Assembly: GCA_032160705.1 (NCBI GenBank)
Contig: JAVHVE010000037.1
Location: 62,001 to 126,000 of the forward strand
Reading direction: 5' to 3'
Source: QHXM01 sp032160705
Lineage (GTDB): Bacteria; Acidobacteriota; Blastocatellia; Pyrinomonadales; Pyrinomonadaceae
DNA: 64,000 nt
Positions 16,200-26,815 of the stretch are shown piece by piece. The notes under the pieces were generated by a model. The model ran no database searches. It was given only the letters and a program-made list of their open reading frames with translations, and was not told where the DNA came from. Each line of letters begins with the position of its first letter. Position 1 is the stretch's first letter. A program made the translations under genes and the position numbers.

Positions 16200-16458
16200 A
16201 CGCAGAATTCAGGAGTCAAAATCCAGAATCCAGAATAGCGTGACTTCGAAATCAGAAACGCCTTAGCTCCGTAGGAGCGAGATATTTATAGCTCAGGGTA
16301 TGGCCTAAATGTGTTAGCTCCGTCAGGAGCGGAATGTCCAGACATTTACATTTCGCTCCTGACGGAGCTACAGAATGCTTTGATAACTCGTGGGCTATAA
16401 ACATCTCGCTCCTACGGAGCTTCTGACTCCTGGCTTCTGGATTCTGTATTCTGCTTTT
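16200..16458. repeat. REPIN-like nested palindrome inside a CAGGAGTC-type palindrome
   Basis: Outer arms 16266-16292 and 16394-16420 (27 bp, one mismatch) carry GCTCCGTAGGAGCGAGAT. Inner arms 16315-16337 and 16348-16370 (23 bp, one mismatch) carry GCTCCGTCAGGAGCGGAAT. This whole unit is flanked by arms of the low-complexity family (CAGGAGTCAAAATCCAGAAT on the left, its rough complement on the right), as if one repeat had landed in another. No REP-associated transposase gene is in the window. Confidence 0.85.
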
Positions 16459-16460
16459 CC

Positions 16461-17579
16461 TCATTCTTCCTCTTCGCCGAACAGTCTTTGAAAATCTTCG
16501 GGCAATGTCCGGGCGACACGCGCGAGTTGCAGGTTTTCTTTGACGTGTTCGCGGCGGCTCATGCCGATGAGCGCGGTCGTGACGCCGGGCGTCGAGCGGA
16601 CAAACTGAATGGCCGTTTGCGCGTCGGTCGCCAGTGATCCGAGCGGCTCGCGGATGTGTTCGGGCAACTCGCGCGCCACCTTGCCCTGCAAGAGAGAGGC
16701 GCTGGCGACGACAGTCACGCCCAGCGCGCTCGCTGCTTCGAGCACGGAAACCTGTTCGCCCTCAAGCGGCTGATTATCCATGACGAGGGCTTCCGGCATG
16801 GCAAGGTTAAAGGGGAGCTGGATGAAACGAAAGCCGTGCGCCTCTCCTCCAACCTCGCGGGCAATCTCGACCATCCGTTCGAGTGAATGATGCTCGCGCG
16901 CGTCATTCGGGACACGAAAGCCGTTCCATGTCGCCACGCCGTACATTCTGATCTTGCCTTCAGCGATGTTGCGTTCGAGCAGCTCAAAAGCCGCACGCAG
17001 TCTCGTCTCAAACTCTGCGCGCGAGACCGCACCCAATTGCGATTCGGGATTGTGTATGTAATAAACATCAATCGTCGAAACATTCATGTTCCGCAGCGAT
17101 TGGTCAATCTGGCTCTGCAAGTAGCGGGGCGTCATGCAATGGCTGCCGCCGACGATGTCCGAGAGTTGAGCGATACCGGGGCGCACGAAAGTCTCTTCAA
17201 TGTAGCCGCGCACATCCTTTGGCGGCTCACCATCGAAAGGCAGATAACCGCCTTTCGTGCAGATAAGAAATTCGTCGCGCGCCGCTATCCCATCTTCGGT
17301 CACAGACCCGAGCGCCGCGCCGATTGATCTTTCGCTTCTCTGGAAACGATAGTTGGCCGCGGTGTCTATCACGTTCGCGCCGAGTTCGAGGGCGCGCATG
17401 ACGGACTCCGTGTAACGCCTGTCCGTTTCGGCGTCCCAGTTGCCCAGGTAAGTGCCGATGCCGATAGAAGACAACCACAGATTCTGTTCGTGTCGAAAAT
17501 GGTTCTCCGCAGCGCGCTCTTTGAAACGCTCACGATAACGCGCCGTCCCCTCCAAAGTCGCATAGCCATCAATCGGCAT
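16461..17579 (-). CDS. Aldo/keto reductase
   Basis: 372 residues, NADPH-dependent oxidoreductase of the AKR TIM-barrel fold. Motifs are SSIGIGTYLGNWD, ELGANVIDTAANYRFQRSERSIGAAL (catalytic Asp and Tyr region), IDVYYIHNPESQ (catalytic His equivalent), YGVATWNGF and TTALIGMSRREHVKENL near the C-terminus. The N-terminal about 35 residues (TLEGTARYRERF) are an extra segment. The substrate is unknown. Repeat blocks lie on both sides, so it is probably transcribed alone. Confidence 0.9.
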   Translation of the reverse strand: MPIDGYATLEGTARYRERFKERAAENHFRHEQNLWLSSIGIGTYLGNWDAETDRRYTESVMRALELGANVIDTAANYRFQRSERSIGAALGSVTEDGIAARDEFLICTKGGYLPFDGEPPKDVRGYIEETFVRPGIAQLSDIVGGSHCMTPRYLQSQIDQSLRNMNVSTIDVYYIHNPESQLGAVSRAEFETRLRAAFELLERNIAEGKIRMYGVATWNGFRVPNDAREHHSLERMVEIAREVGGEAHGFRFIQLPFNLAMPEALVMDNQPLEGEQVSVLEAASALGVTVVASASLLQGKVARELPEHIREPLGSLATDAQTAIQFVRSTPGVTTALIGMSRREHVKENLQLARVARTLPEDFQRLFGEEEE

Positions 17580-17584
17580 AAATG

Positions 17585-17702
17585 ATCCTTTACAAGCAGG
17601 AGACAGAACACAGAAGTCAGGAGACAGGAGACAAGAAAATCTGTCGCAGTGGCTCTCCGCCTTATCCCTTCTGACTCCTGTCTCCTGTCTTCTGTCTCCT
17701 GC
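17585..17702. repeat. Low-complexity palindrome, CAGGAGACAGAAG family
   Basis: The left arm (GCAGGAGACAGAACACAGAAG) and the complementary right arm (TCCTGTCTTCTGTCTCCTGC) flank the core AAAATCTGTCGCAGTGGCTC. It lies between the aldo/keto reductase start and the dienelactone hydrolase stop. Confidence 0.8.
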
Positions 17703-17704
17703 TC

Positions 17705-18607
17705 TTACGTTCCCAATCGTTCGCGGAAGAACTTGAGCGTTCGTTGCCAGGCGTCGGCGGCGGCTTCCGGGTTGTAGGCTTCCGCGCGTGTGTCGTTGAA
17801 GAAGCCATGCTTGGCTCCTTCGTAGACCTTGATGTCTGCCTTCTTCCCGGCCTTCTTCAGAGCCTCTTCAAACTCTTTCACCTTCTCAGGCGGAATGCCT
17901 GTGTCGAGCGAGCCGAAACTCGCCAACAGCGGGCAGGAGACTTGCGGGACAAGCTCAATGGGTGTGCGCCCGTAGAAGATGACTGCGCCCTTGAGGTCTT
18001 TGGTGTGGGTGGCAAGCTGATATGAAAAACCGCCGCCCATGCAGAAGCCTATCGAGGCGAAATGCCGACGCACGCCGTCAATGCTCTTGATGTAATCGAG
18101 CGCCGCCTGCATGTCTTTGATGGCCGCTTCGGGAGGAATGCTCGAAGCTGCTTTGCGGAGAGCCGCCATGTCCTTTGCGTCTTTGGGCGGCGGGTCAGGC
18201 GCACGCACGAAGAAATCGGGAGCGAGCGCCAGGTAGCCTTCATTCGCAATGCGGTCGGCGATTGATTTGATGTGATCGTTGAGGCCGAAGACTTCGTGGA
18301 TGACGAGCACCGCGCCGGGCACAGTGCCTTTCTTCTTCGGGCGGGCGAGATATGCTGGGATTTTGATCGTCCCGCTCGGATACTCTGTCATCACACCCGT
18401 CAACTGTGCCGCTGGCGTCGGAGTCGTCGTGCTCGCGCTGTTGCCCGCAACAGCCTTGTTCCCATCCTGCGCCGCACAACCGACGGTTGCGGCCACGCCG
18501 ACGAGCGCCACGCCGCCAGCAGTCGCCGAGTGTTCAAGAAATTTCCTGCGTGAGACAACCACTTCCGCTTCTGTCTGTGATTCAGTATGTTTGTCCGTTC
18601 TTTTCAT
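17705..18607 (-). CDS. Dienelactone hydrolase family protein, Tat-exported
   Basis: 300 residues. A twin-arginine signal (SRRKFLEHSATAGGVAL) ends near a Cys (ATVGCAA), so it is exported folded and possibly lipidated. The alpha/beta hydrolase domain starts at about 70 (PARPKKKGTVPGAVLVIHEVFG). The DLH-type triad is visible: nucleophile Cys in GFCMGGGFS, Asp in FGSLDTGIP and His in YEGAKHGFFND. It hydrolyses lactones or esters; the true substrate is unknown. The ATG overlaps the stop of the amidohydrolase gene by 4 bp, making a coupled pair of exported hydrolases. Confidence 0.9.
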   Translation of the reverse strand: MKRTDKHTESQTEAEVVVSRRKFLEHSATAGGVALVGVAATVGCAAQDGNKAVAGNSASTTTPTPAAQLTGVMTEYPSGTIKIPAYLARPKKKGTVPGAVLVIHEVFGLNDHIKSIADRIANEGYLALAPDFFVRAPDPPPKDAKDMAALRKAASSIPPEAAIKDMQAALDYIKSIDGVRRHFASIGFCMGGGFSYQLATHTKDLKGAVIFYGRTPIELVPQVSCPLLASFGSLDTGIPPEKVKEFEEALKKAGKKADIKVYEGAKHGFFNDTRAEAYNPEAAADAWQRTLKFFRERLGT

Positions 18608-19923
18608 TTTCCACTCCCCTCGTTTTTCACCACGATACCGCCTTTCATCACAAAGCGCACCCGCTCAAGCTCTGTGACATCGCTCAAAGGATTACCGCTG
18701 ACGGCGATGATGTCCGCGAAGCGTCCCGGCTCGATTGAGCCGATGCGGTCAGACCAGCCGAGCAGGTCAGCCGCATTGACTGTCGCCGCCTGAATCGCCT
18801 GCATCGGGGTCAATCCCAGCTTAACCATGACGGCGAACTCACGCCCGTTCAATCCGTGTGGATAGACCGCCGCGTCCGTGCCGAAAGCGACCTTCACTCC
18901 AGCTTTGAGTGCACGCGAGATGTTTATGCGCGCAGCGGGCATCACCGCTTTTGCCTTCTCCATGATGAACGGCGGTATGTTGAGCTTCTGAGCGTTTTCC
19001 ATAAACCAGTCGGCCAGATAAAGCGTCGGGACAAGGTAAGTTCCTCGCGCCTTCATCAAAGAGATGTCTTCGTCGTTGATGAATGAGCCGTGCTCGATTG
19101 AATCAACACCGGCCAGCACAGCCTGCTTGATGCCCGAAGCGCCGTGCGCGTGGGCGGCCACCTTGCGCCCCAAACGATGAGCTTCCACGACGATGGCGCG
19201 AATCTCCTCGTCGCTGAACTGTTCCGCTCCCGGAGAATCGCCTTTTGACAGCACGCCGCCCGTCGCGCAAATCTTAATCACGTCCGCGCCGTACTTCACA
19301 ATCTCACGAGTCTTCTGCATCACACCGGGCACGCCGTCCGCCACGCCGTCGCCCGTGTAATGAAACTGTGGCGCGAGCAGGTTCTCGTCGCAGTGCCCGC
19401 CCGTCACGCCGATGGCCGGGCCTGAAGCGTCAATGCGCGGCCCCGGAATGTCGCCTTCGTTAATCGCATCGCGCAGCGCGATGTCTGAGTAGCCGCCCGC
19501 GCCGACGTTTCTGACAGTCGTGAAGCCCGCTTCGAGCGTCAGGCGCGCATTGCGCGCGCCAAACAGTGCTTCGCGCGGAACGGAGATGCCGAGCGAGGCG
19601 TAGCCGATCTGATCCGGGTTTCCCGTCAGGTGCGTGTGAGCATCTATCAGTCCCGGCAGCACAGTCGCGTTTTGTAAATCAATCACCTGTGTCCCGGCGG
19701 GCGCGTGTCCCGCAATTGCTTGCGCCGCGCCGACCTCCCTGATGCGGTCTCCTTCAATGAGGATGGCTTGGTCTGTCAGCACACGCCCGGTGCGCACGTC
19801 CACCAGTTTTCCGGCGCGAATGAGAATGCGTTTGGGCGGAGCGGCACTCTCCGCTGTCTGTGCGATTACGGGGGAAGGCAACAATAAGAGAGAGAGCAGG
19901 ACGACGAATCGCTTGAGACTCAT
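18604..19923 (-). CDS. Secreted amidohydrolase (imidazolonepropionase/prolidase-like)
   Basis: 439 residues from ATG 19923, chosen because it opens a signal peptide (MSLKRFVVLLSLLLLPSPVIAQ). Metal-dependent hydrolase fold: VLPGLIDAHTHLTGNP (first metal His pair), KVAAHAHGASGIKQAV, VDSIEHGSF and GTDAAVYPHG (active-site Asp). Such exported amidohydrolases act on peptides or cyclic amides; substrate unknown. Translation of the downstream dienelactone hydrolase is coupled through a 4-bp overlap. Confidence 0.9.
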   Translation of the reverse strand: MSLKRFVVLLSLLLLPSPVIAQTAESAAPPKRILIRAGKLVDVRTGRVLTDQAILIEGDRIREVGAAQAIAGHAPAGTQVIDLQNATVLPGLIDAHTHLTGNPDQIGYASLGISVPREALFGARNARLTLEAGFTTVRNVGAGGYSDIALRDAINEGDIPGPRIDASGPAIGVTGGHCDENLLAPQFHYTGDGVADGVPGVMQKTREIVKYGADVIKICATGGVLSKGDSPGAEQFSDEEIRAIVVEAHRLGRKVAAHAHGASGIKQAVLAGVDSIEHGSFINDEDISLMKARGTYLVPTLYLADWFMENAQKLNIPPFIMEKAKAVMPAARINISRALKAGVKVAFGTDAAVYPHGLNGREFAVMVKLGLTPMQAIQAATVNAADLLGWSDRIGSIEPGRFADIIAVSGNPLSDVTELERVRFVMKGGIVVKNEGSGK

Positions 19924-20125
19924 TTCTTCTCCTCTAGTTGGAAGAGTGGTCAGAGCAGCAAAGTGTTGAGCCGGAAATATACGTGACCTGAGCGCGCCGC
20001 CGCAAGCTGCGCTTCGTTTAAGCGGGGACGGTATGTTAAAAAGCATTGCCGGATAGCTGTTCGTTTGCTGTTTGAGATGAGGTGTATTACTGCCGTTGTG
20101 TTTTATTACTAAGTAGGAGAGAGGT

Positions 20126-20350
20126 ATGACCGATCTGCTGGAAAGAATAACGATCAATCCTGAGCAATGTGGCGGGCGTCCATGTATTCGAGGAATGCGT
20201 ATCAGAGTAGTTGATATTCTCGACCTGTTTGCTGCGGGCTTGAGTGCTGAACAAATCTTAGATGAAATGCCAGACCTCGAAAGGGAAGATTTACATGCTG
20301 CCCTTCAGTATGCCGCGCGTAAATTAGATCATCCGGTGCTCGCCGTATGA
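20126..20350 (+). CDS. DUF433 antitoxin
   Basis: 74 residues, a full-length DUF433 domain: ITINPEQCGGRPCIRGMRI, VVDILDLFAAGLSAEQIL, DEMPDLEREDLHAALQYAAR. The winged-helix-like fold binds DNA and pairs with PIN-like toxins. It has a strong Shine-Dalgarno (GGAGAG, about 20116-20121). Its stop overlaps the start of the following toxin by 4 bp, which is the usual antitoxin-first layout. It is likely auto-repressed by the complex. Confidence 0.9.
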   Translation: MTDLLERITINPEQCGGRPCIRGMRIRVVDILDLFAAGLSAEQILDEMPDLEREDLHAALQYAARKLDHPVLAV

Positions 20351-20685
20351 GCCTCTGGATTGATGCGCAGATGTCTCCTGCCATAGCGGTTTGGATAAGC
20401 CGTAGTTTCGCCATCGATACTGCGGCTGTTCGTGACCTCGAGCTACGGGAGGCTACAGATCAAGCAATATTCCAAGCGGCGAAGAGAGAAAACGCTATTG
20501 TAATGACGAAAGACCGTGACTTCGTTGCGCTGCTTGATAGATTTGGCCCTCCGCCGCAAGTGATTTGGGTGACGTGCGGTAATACTTCGAACGAACGCCT
20601 CAAAGAAATCCTGACGAGTACCTTGCCCAAAGCTCTGGAGCTTCTGGGTTCCGGCGAGCAACTTGTAGAAATTAACGCTGTCTAG
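20347..20685 (+). CDS. DUF5615 PIN-like toxin
   Basis: 112 residues matching the Mut7-C/DUF5615 PIN-like family. An N-terminal acidic residue in LWIDAQMSP, the conserved REATDQAIFQAAKRENAIVMTKDRDF (acidic cluster of the nuclease site) and VIWVTCGNTSNERLKEIL are all present. The predicted activity is ribonuclease cleavage of RNA, neutralised by the DUF433 partner encoded immediately upstream. All acidic residues look intact, so the toxin should be functional. Confidence 0.9.
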   Translation: MSLWIDAQMSPAIAVWISRSFAIDTAAVRDLELREATDQAIFQAAKRENAIVMTKDRDFVALLDRFGPPPQVIWVTCGNTSNERLKEILTSTLPKALELLGSGEQLVEINAV

Positions 20686-20694
20686 CATAAACAC

Positions 20695-22200
20695 GTGTCC
20701 AAATCACTCGACATCACAGACGGCGCGCTGCGCGAACTCTCCGCGCAAGCAACCGCGCTCGTCATGGATTACTTCGAGCGCATCTCTGAGCTTCCCATCT
20801 TCCCCGATACAACCGCCGAGCAAATAGCAGAGGAACTGCCTTCGATTCTTCCCATCGAAGGCGAACCGCTCGACCGATTAATCGAGGATTGCCGCACACT
20901 TTTCAATGCGAGCCGTCACAACGGACACCCGCGCTTCTTCGGCTACGTCGCTTCGCCTTCGACGCCTATCGGCGCGTTCGCAGACCTGATTGCGTCCGCG
21001 CTCAATCAAAACGTCACCTCGTGGCGCTCCGCCCCGGCGGCGACCCAGATCGAACAGACGGTCGTGCGCTGGCTCGGACAGTTAATCGGTTATAGCGAAG
21101 ACGCACACGGGCTGTTGACCAGCGGCGGCTCAATGGCGAACCTTAACGCGATGCTCATCGCGCATCGTGTCAAAGCGGGCAGTGAAACTTCGCGGCAGGG
21201 TTTATGGAATGCCGGTCAACCGATGACCATTTATGCTTCCGATCAAGTTCATTTCTCAATTGTGAAGGCCGCGGACGTGCTGGGGCTAGGGCGCGATTGT
21301 GTGCGTCTTTTGCCGTCGGACGAGCGATTCCGCCTTGATGTGAGTGTTTTGCGCGAGCATCTGGCGCGAGACATTCAATCAGGTTTGCGCCCGTTCTGTG
21401 TGGTGGCCAGCGCAGGCACTGTCAGCACGGGCGCGGTTGATCCGCTTGGCGAAATTGCCGAAGTCACCGAAGAGTATGGACTGTGGCTGCACGTTGACGG
21501 AGCTTACGGCGCACTGGCCGCGATGGACGCGACAAAGCGTTCTCTCTTCGCCGGAATCGAGCGCGCGGATTCCGTCTCGTTAGACCCGCACAAGTGGCTC
21601 TACGCGCCGGTTGATGCGGGCTGTCTTCTGTTCCGCGACGACCAGAGCGTGCGCTCCGCGCATTCGCCGAATGAGGCCGATTACATTAAGGTACACGAGC
21701 AAACGGACACGGAAGCCTTCGCCTTCTGGGATTACGGCATAGAGCTGTCGCGCCGCTTTCGCGCTCTGAAAATCTGGCTGATGCTTCGTTACTACGGCAC
21801 AGAGCGCGTAGCAGGCGCTATCGCAGGAGACAATCGTTTGGCCTCTGAACTGGCGGAACGCATCCGCGCATCGGAAGATTTTGAATTGCTCGCGCCGGTC
21901 GTCTTGAGCATCTGTTGTTTTCGCTACGTGCCGCCTAAATTGTCTGAGCGTCTCATGTCTGGAGATGAAAAGGAACGCGCTCGTGTTAACGACGAACTCG
22001 ATGAATTGAACGCGCGCATCATGCACAGCGTGCAGCGCGGCGGTCGAGCGTATCTTTCCAACTCGACCATCAAGGGGCGCTACGCCCTGCGCGCCTGTAT
22101 CACCAACTTTCGCACGACGAGCGAGGACATCCGTCAAACGCTCGACATTGTCCGTGAAGCAGCCGGAAGAATCGAGCAAGGGGAAAAGGATGGGGTCTGA
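20695..22200 (+). CDS. PLP-dependent group II decarboxylase (aromatic amino acid type)
   Basis: 501 residues with a GTG start at 20695, nine bases after the toxin stop. Fold-type I PLP enzyme with GLLTSGGSMANLNAML (cofactor phosphate loop), YASDQVHFSIVKAADVLGLG (stacking His), HVDGAYGALAAM (Asp) and the PLP-Lys in SVSLDPHKWLYAPVDAGC. It resembles aromatic-L-amino-acid and tyrosine decarboxylases; the exact substrate cannot be read from sequence. The next gene starts 3 bp later, suggesting an operon with the phosphatase. Confidence 0.9.
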   Translation: MSKSLDITDGALRELSAQATALVMDYFERISELPIFPDTTAEQIAEELPSILPIEGEPLDRLIEDCRTLFNASRHNGHPRFFGYVASPSTPIGAFADLIASALNQNVTSWRSAPAATQIEQTVVRWLGQLIGYSEDAHGLLTSGGSMANLNAMLIAHRVKAGSETSRQGLWNAGQPMTIYASDQVHFSIVKAADVLGLGRDCVRLLPSDERFRLDVSVLREHLARDIQSGLRPFCVVASAGTVSTGAVDPLGEIAEVTEEYGLWLHVDGAYGALAAMDATKRSLFAGIERADSVSLDPHKWLYAPVDAGCLLFRDDQSVRSAHSPNEADYIKVHEQTDTEAFAFWDYGIELSRRFRALKIWLMLRYYGTERVAGAIAGDNRLASELAERIRASEDFELLAPVVLSICCFRYVPPKLSERLMSGDEKERARVNDELDELNARIMHSVQRGGRAYLSNSTIKGRYALRACITNFRTTSEDIRQTLDIVREAAGRIEQGEKDGV

Positions 22201-22203
22201 AAG

Positions 22204-23064
22204 ATGAAAGCGAAACGGGACGCTTACGGGCGTGAGCTTCAAGCCGCGCTCAGGCTGGCGCGCGAGGCCGGTGCAGCCATTCTTGAATATTACGATTCGC
22301 CTTTGCACATTGAGCGCAAGATTGATGCCGACGAGCACACAGAGCCTGTCACGCAGGCCGACCGTGCTGCGAATGAGCTAATCGTGAACGGACTAGGCCG
22401 CGAGTTTCCTGATGACGGCATCCTCGCGGAAGAATCCGTTGACACGGCGCGACGCCTGACGAAGCGGCGCGTCTGGATGGTTGATCCGCTCGACGGGACA
22501 AATGGCTTCATCGCGCGCGACGGAGATTTCGCCGTGCAGATCGGTCTCGCCGTTGACGGTCTCGCAGTGCTCGGCGTGGTCTATCAACCATTGCCTGACG
22601 TTTTGTATCGTGCGACGACAGGCGCGGGCGCGTGGATCGAGCGCGCGGGGTTTGAGCCGGAGCGAGCGCACGCCTCTGATAAAACGCAGGTTGAGCGGAT
22701 GCGGCTGGCCGCGAGCCGCACGCACAGAGGCCCGCGCATGGATGTGGTCGTGCGCGCTCTGGGGCTGGAAGAAGAGGTGCGGCGAGGCTCGGTCGGCATC
22801 AAAGTCGGCCTCATCATCGAGCAGCAGTGTGATGTTTACGTTCATTTGAGCCCGCGCACGAAGCAATGGGACACCTGTGCGCCGGAAATTATCCTGACGG
22901 AGGCGGGCGGGCGCATGACAGACCTCTTTGGCGAGCCGCTCGGTTACAACCATGCGGACGTGCAGAATCGCAACGGCCTCGTCGCCTCAAACGGCGCAGC
23001 GCACACGAGCATCATCGAAAAACTCGCGCCGCTGCTTAAAGAATTTGGACGTATCAGGGTCTAA
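22204..23064 (+). CDS. Inositol monophosphatase family phosphatase (CysQ-like)
   Basis: 286 residues. Mg-dependent, Li-sensitive phosphatase superfamily: an early Glu/Asp pair (EPVTQADRAANELI), ILAEESVD, the signature DPLDGTNGF and the C-terminal WDTCAPEIILTEAGGRMTD. DGTNGF (rather than DGTTNY) and the overall pattern favour 3'(2'),5'-bisphosphate nucleotidase (CysQ) over inositol monophosphatase; a second, more SuhB-like paralogue is at 37.7 kb. It would recycle PAP to AMP in the cytoplasm. A REPIN-like block follows. Confidence 0.87.
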   Translation: MKAKRDAYGRELQAALRLAREAGAAILEYYDSPLHIERKIDADEHTEPVTQADRAANELIVNGLGREFPDDGILAEESVDTARRLTKRRVWMVDPLDGTNGFIARDGDFAVQIGLAVDGLAVLGVVYQPLPDVLYRATTGAGAWIERAGFEPERAHASDKTQVERMRLAASRTHRGPRMDVVVRALGLEEEVRRGSVGIKVGLIIEQQCDVYVHLSPRTKQWDTCAPEIILTEAGGRMTDLFGEPLGYNHADVQNRNGLVASNGAAHTSIIEKLAPLLKEFGRIRV

Positions 23065-23084
23065 GGGGCTATCTTAAAAACCGC

Positions 23085-23252
23085 TGTTTTAACTCCGCCA
23101 GGAGTGTGATGTTTATAGTTTAGGTGAATCATTAAAAATTCAGCTCCGTTAGGAGCAAAACACGAAACATTCCGCTCCTGGCGGAGCTACAAACATAAAA
23201 TAATATCCAGGGCTATAAACATTTCGTCCCTCACGGGACTTTTCAGACCGCT
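23085..23252. repeat. REPIN-like nested palindrome
   Basis: An inner pair (GCTCCGTTAGGAGC on the left, CGCTCCTGGCGGAGCTA on the right) is nested within outer arms (ACTCCGCCAGGAGTG with GTTTATAG; CTATAAACAT with GTCCCTCACGGGACT). It shares the GCTCC-GGAGC and CTATAAACAT words with the block at 16.2-16.46 kb. It lies just upstream of the histidine kinase gene. Confidence 0.8.
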
Positions 23253-23269
23253 TCTAAGGAAACTCGCGC

Positions 23270-25255
23270 GTGGGAACTAGACCCAAAATCCTTCTGCTCT
23301 TTTTCGCCCTCGGCCTCCTGGCGGTGGTCGCGTTGAGTGTCGCCAATTATCGAAACGGAGTGCGCGGCGTTGAGGGCAGGTTGCGCGGCGAGGTTGAGCG
23401 CGAGGCGCGAGCGATTGCCCGCGACGTTGACTCTAGTCTGCGCGAGCGTGAAGACGCACTCGTCGCCCTGGCGCGATCATTCGGCCTGCGTGCTTACCTG
23501 CGCGCCGCACGGCAGCAATCGTCAGCCGCCGCCGAAAGGGGCTACCCATCACAGCCCGGTAAAAGTTCTGCCCCGTTCATCAACCTCTCGCCCGGTCTGG
23601 CGCAAGCCTCGGCAGACGAAGTTATTCCGAAGGACGTTCAGGCAGAGGTGCGCGCGTTGATTCAAAGCGGCCAGAAATATTACGTGGCCATCGCGTGTCT
23701 CGACACCAACAGGCAGCCGCTATTTCGCGCCGAGCCAGGCAAAGGCGAGGGCGTCCAGCCGGTGCGTTTTCAAATACGGGATTTTCTCTCCGAAAGCCTC
23801 AGAGCGGATGAGCGTGTCTGGTCAACCGGGGAACAGACGCCCTTGCGAGCAGGCATCACACGCGAATCCTTCGGGTCAATCCTGCGCTATGTGATTCCCG
23901 TCTTCATTGAAGAAGAGAATACTTCAGCCGAGCGCGGCGCGCTCATCGTTGATCTCAAGCTCGATGCCTTGCTCGTGGACGCGGCGAGCAATGTTACTTC
24001 TGCATCCTCACAGGCGCAGGCTTCAGAAGCGTCAACATCGCCGCGCCTCATCGTGATGCTCGACCGCGCGGGCAATGCCGTTTACCACTCAAACGAGGCG
24101 CTCAAGTACCAACCCGCGACAAAGGCATTGCCGCCATCTTTCAAGCCGATGGCGGAGGCAATGAAGGAAGGCCGGAGCGGTTGGGGATTCTACGAATCAT
24201 CTGGAGATGACTGGGTAGCGGCTTATCAACCGCTTGCGCCACTCGATCTTTCGGTCGCTGTGGCTAGCGATTATTCAACCGCCGCGCGCGACTTGCGTTT
24301 GTGGGGCTGGCTGAGCATTGGTCTGATTGCTTTAATCGGGCTGGCAACAATCATCCTGTTGTTGCTCTTCCTGCGACGCACGGCGCGCAGCATCGAGCGC
24401 GTCACAGAGGGCGCGGTGGCCATCGCCGGGGGCAAACTGGACGAGCGTATTGACGTGCGCGCAAGCGACGAAACGCACCTGCTGGCCGGGACTCTGAATG
24501 CTATGGGCGACCGCCTGCGGGAGCAGATTGCGCGCGAGGCCGAGTCGCGGCAGTTTGAGTCCTTCATGCGGCTCTCGGCCATGCTGACGCACGATCTGAA
24601 AAACTCCATCCAGGCGCTGTCGCTCATCGTCGGCAATATGGAGCAGCAGTTTCACCGCGAGGAGTTTCGCACGGATGCGATGGAGTCGCTCAGAGACGCG
24701 ACCTCACAACTGAGCGCTCTGGTTGCCAAGCTGAGCGAGCCGGTCAGAAGCCTGAGCGGGGAGTTCAAGCGCCCGCGCCCGGTTGACCTCGTTCCCGTCA
24801 TTCGCCGCGCACTCTCGCGCACGGCTGAGCCTGCCGCTGAAACGCACGAGATAGAGATTCAATTGCCTGCGTCGCTCGTGGCTATTGCCGACGACGAGCG
24901 GATCGAAAAGGTCATCGAGAATCTGGTGCTCAACGCGCTCGAAGCGATGGGCACGAAGAGGGGACGATTGTCCGTCATGGCTGCCCCGGCTGAGGAAGGC
25001 TTTGTTTTTTTCAGCGTCTCAGACACCGGGCCGGGGATGACGGAAGAGTTTCAGCGCACGCGGCTCTTTCGTCCTTTCGCTACGACCAAGCCAAAAGGCG
25101 TCGGGCTCGGTCTCTACACCTGCCGTGAGCTAGTCCGCGCGCTCGGCGGGCGCGTCGAGGTCGAGTCAAAGCGCGGCTCTGGCACTTGCTTTCGCATCGT
25201 GTTACCATCGGCAGCGATCACAGAGGCGGGTCAGAAAAGCAGCCGCACCCAATGA
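23270..25255 (+). CDS. Membrane sensor histidine kinase (PrsK-like)
   Basis: 661 residues, GTG start. Transmembrane helix at about 6-24, a large periplasmic sensor region to about 343 (Cache-like), second helix at about 345-367, HAMP at about 368-425. The DHp helix carries the phospho-acceptor His at about 441 (MLTHDLKNSIQAL). The HATPase domain has an N-box (NLVLNALEAMG), G1 (SDTGPGMTEEF) and G2 (GVGLGLYTC). The DHp and ATPase pattern resembles PrsK of PEP-CTERM/exosortase clusters. It is followed by its likely partner, a sigma-54 response regulator. The signal sensed is unknown. No exosortase genes are nearby. Confidence 0.9.
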   Translation: MGTRPKILLLFFALGLLAVVALSVANYRNGVRGVEGRLRGEVEREARAIARDVDSSLREREDALVALARSFGLRAYLRAARQQSSAAAERGYPSQPGKSSAPFINLSPGLAQASADEVIPKDVQAEVRALIQSGQKYYVAIACLDTNRQPLFRAEPGKGEGVQPVRFQIRDFLSESLRADERVWSTGEQTPLRAGITRESFGSILRYVIPVFIEEENTSAERGALIVDLKLDALLVDAASNVTSASSQAQASEASTSPRLIVMLDRAGNAVYHSNEALKYQPATKALPPSFKPMAEAMKEGRSGWGFYESSGDDWVAAYQPLAPLDLSVAVASDYSTAARDLRLWGWLSIGLIALIGLATIILLLLFLRRTARSIERVTEGAVAIAGGKLDERIDVRASDETHLLAGTLNAMGDRLREQIAREAESRQFESFMRLSAMLTHDLKNSIQALSLIVGNMEQQFHREEFRTDAMESLRDATSQLSALVAKLSEPVRSLSGEFKRPRPVDLVPVIRRALSRTAEPAAETHEIEIQLPASLVAIADDERIEKVIENLVLNALEAMGTKRGRLSVMAAPAEEGFVFFSVSDTGPGMTEEFQRTRLFRPFATTKPKGVGLGLYTCRELVRALGGRVEVESKRGSGTCFRIVLPSAAITEAGQKSSRTQ

Positions 25256-25426
25256 CGGCGCTTCTCTTCGATAGCTTCCGCTGATTGTCCCCGTCAGTTT
25301 TTCCAGTAAAGAAACGATTAAGTTATTCAAGTTTGAGATCGCTTGGGGTGTCAAAGCCTTCTCAAGTGGCGCGCCGGGCGTCCACGCTTTCTCTTTCCCT
25401 TGAGGTCCAAGAGAGACCTGTCAGTT

Positions 25427-26815
<1,389 letters not shown>

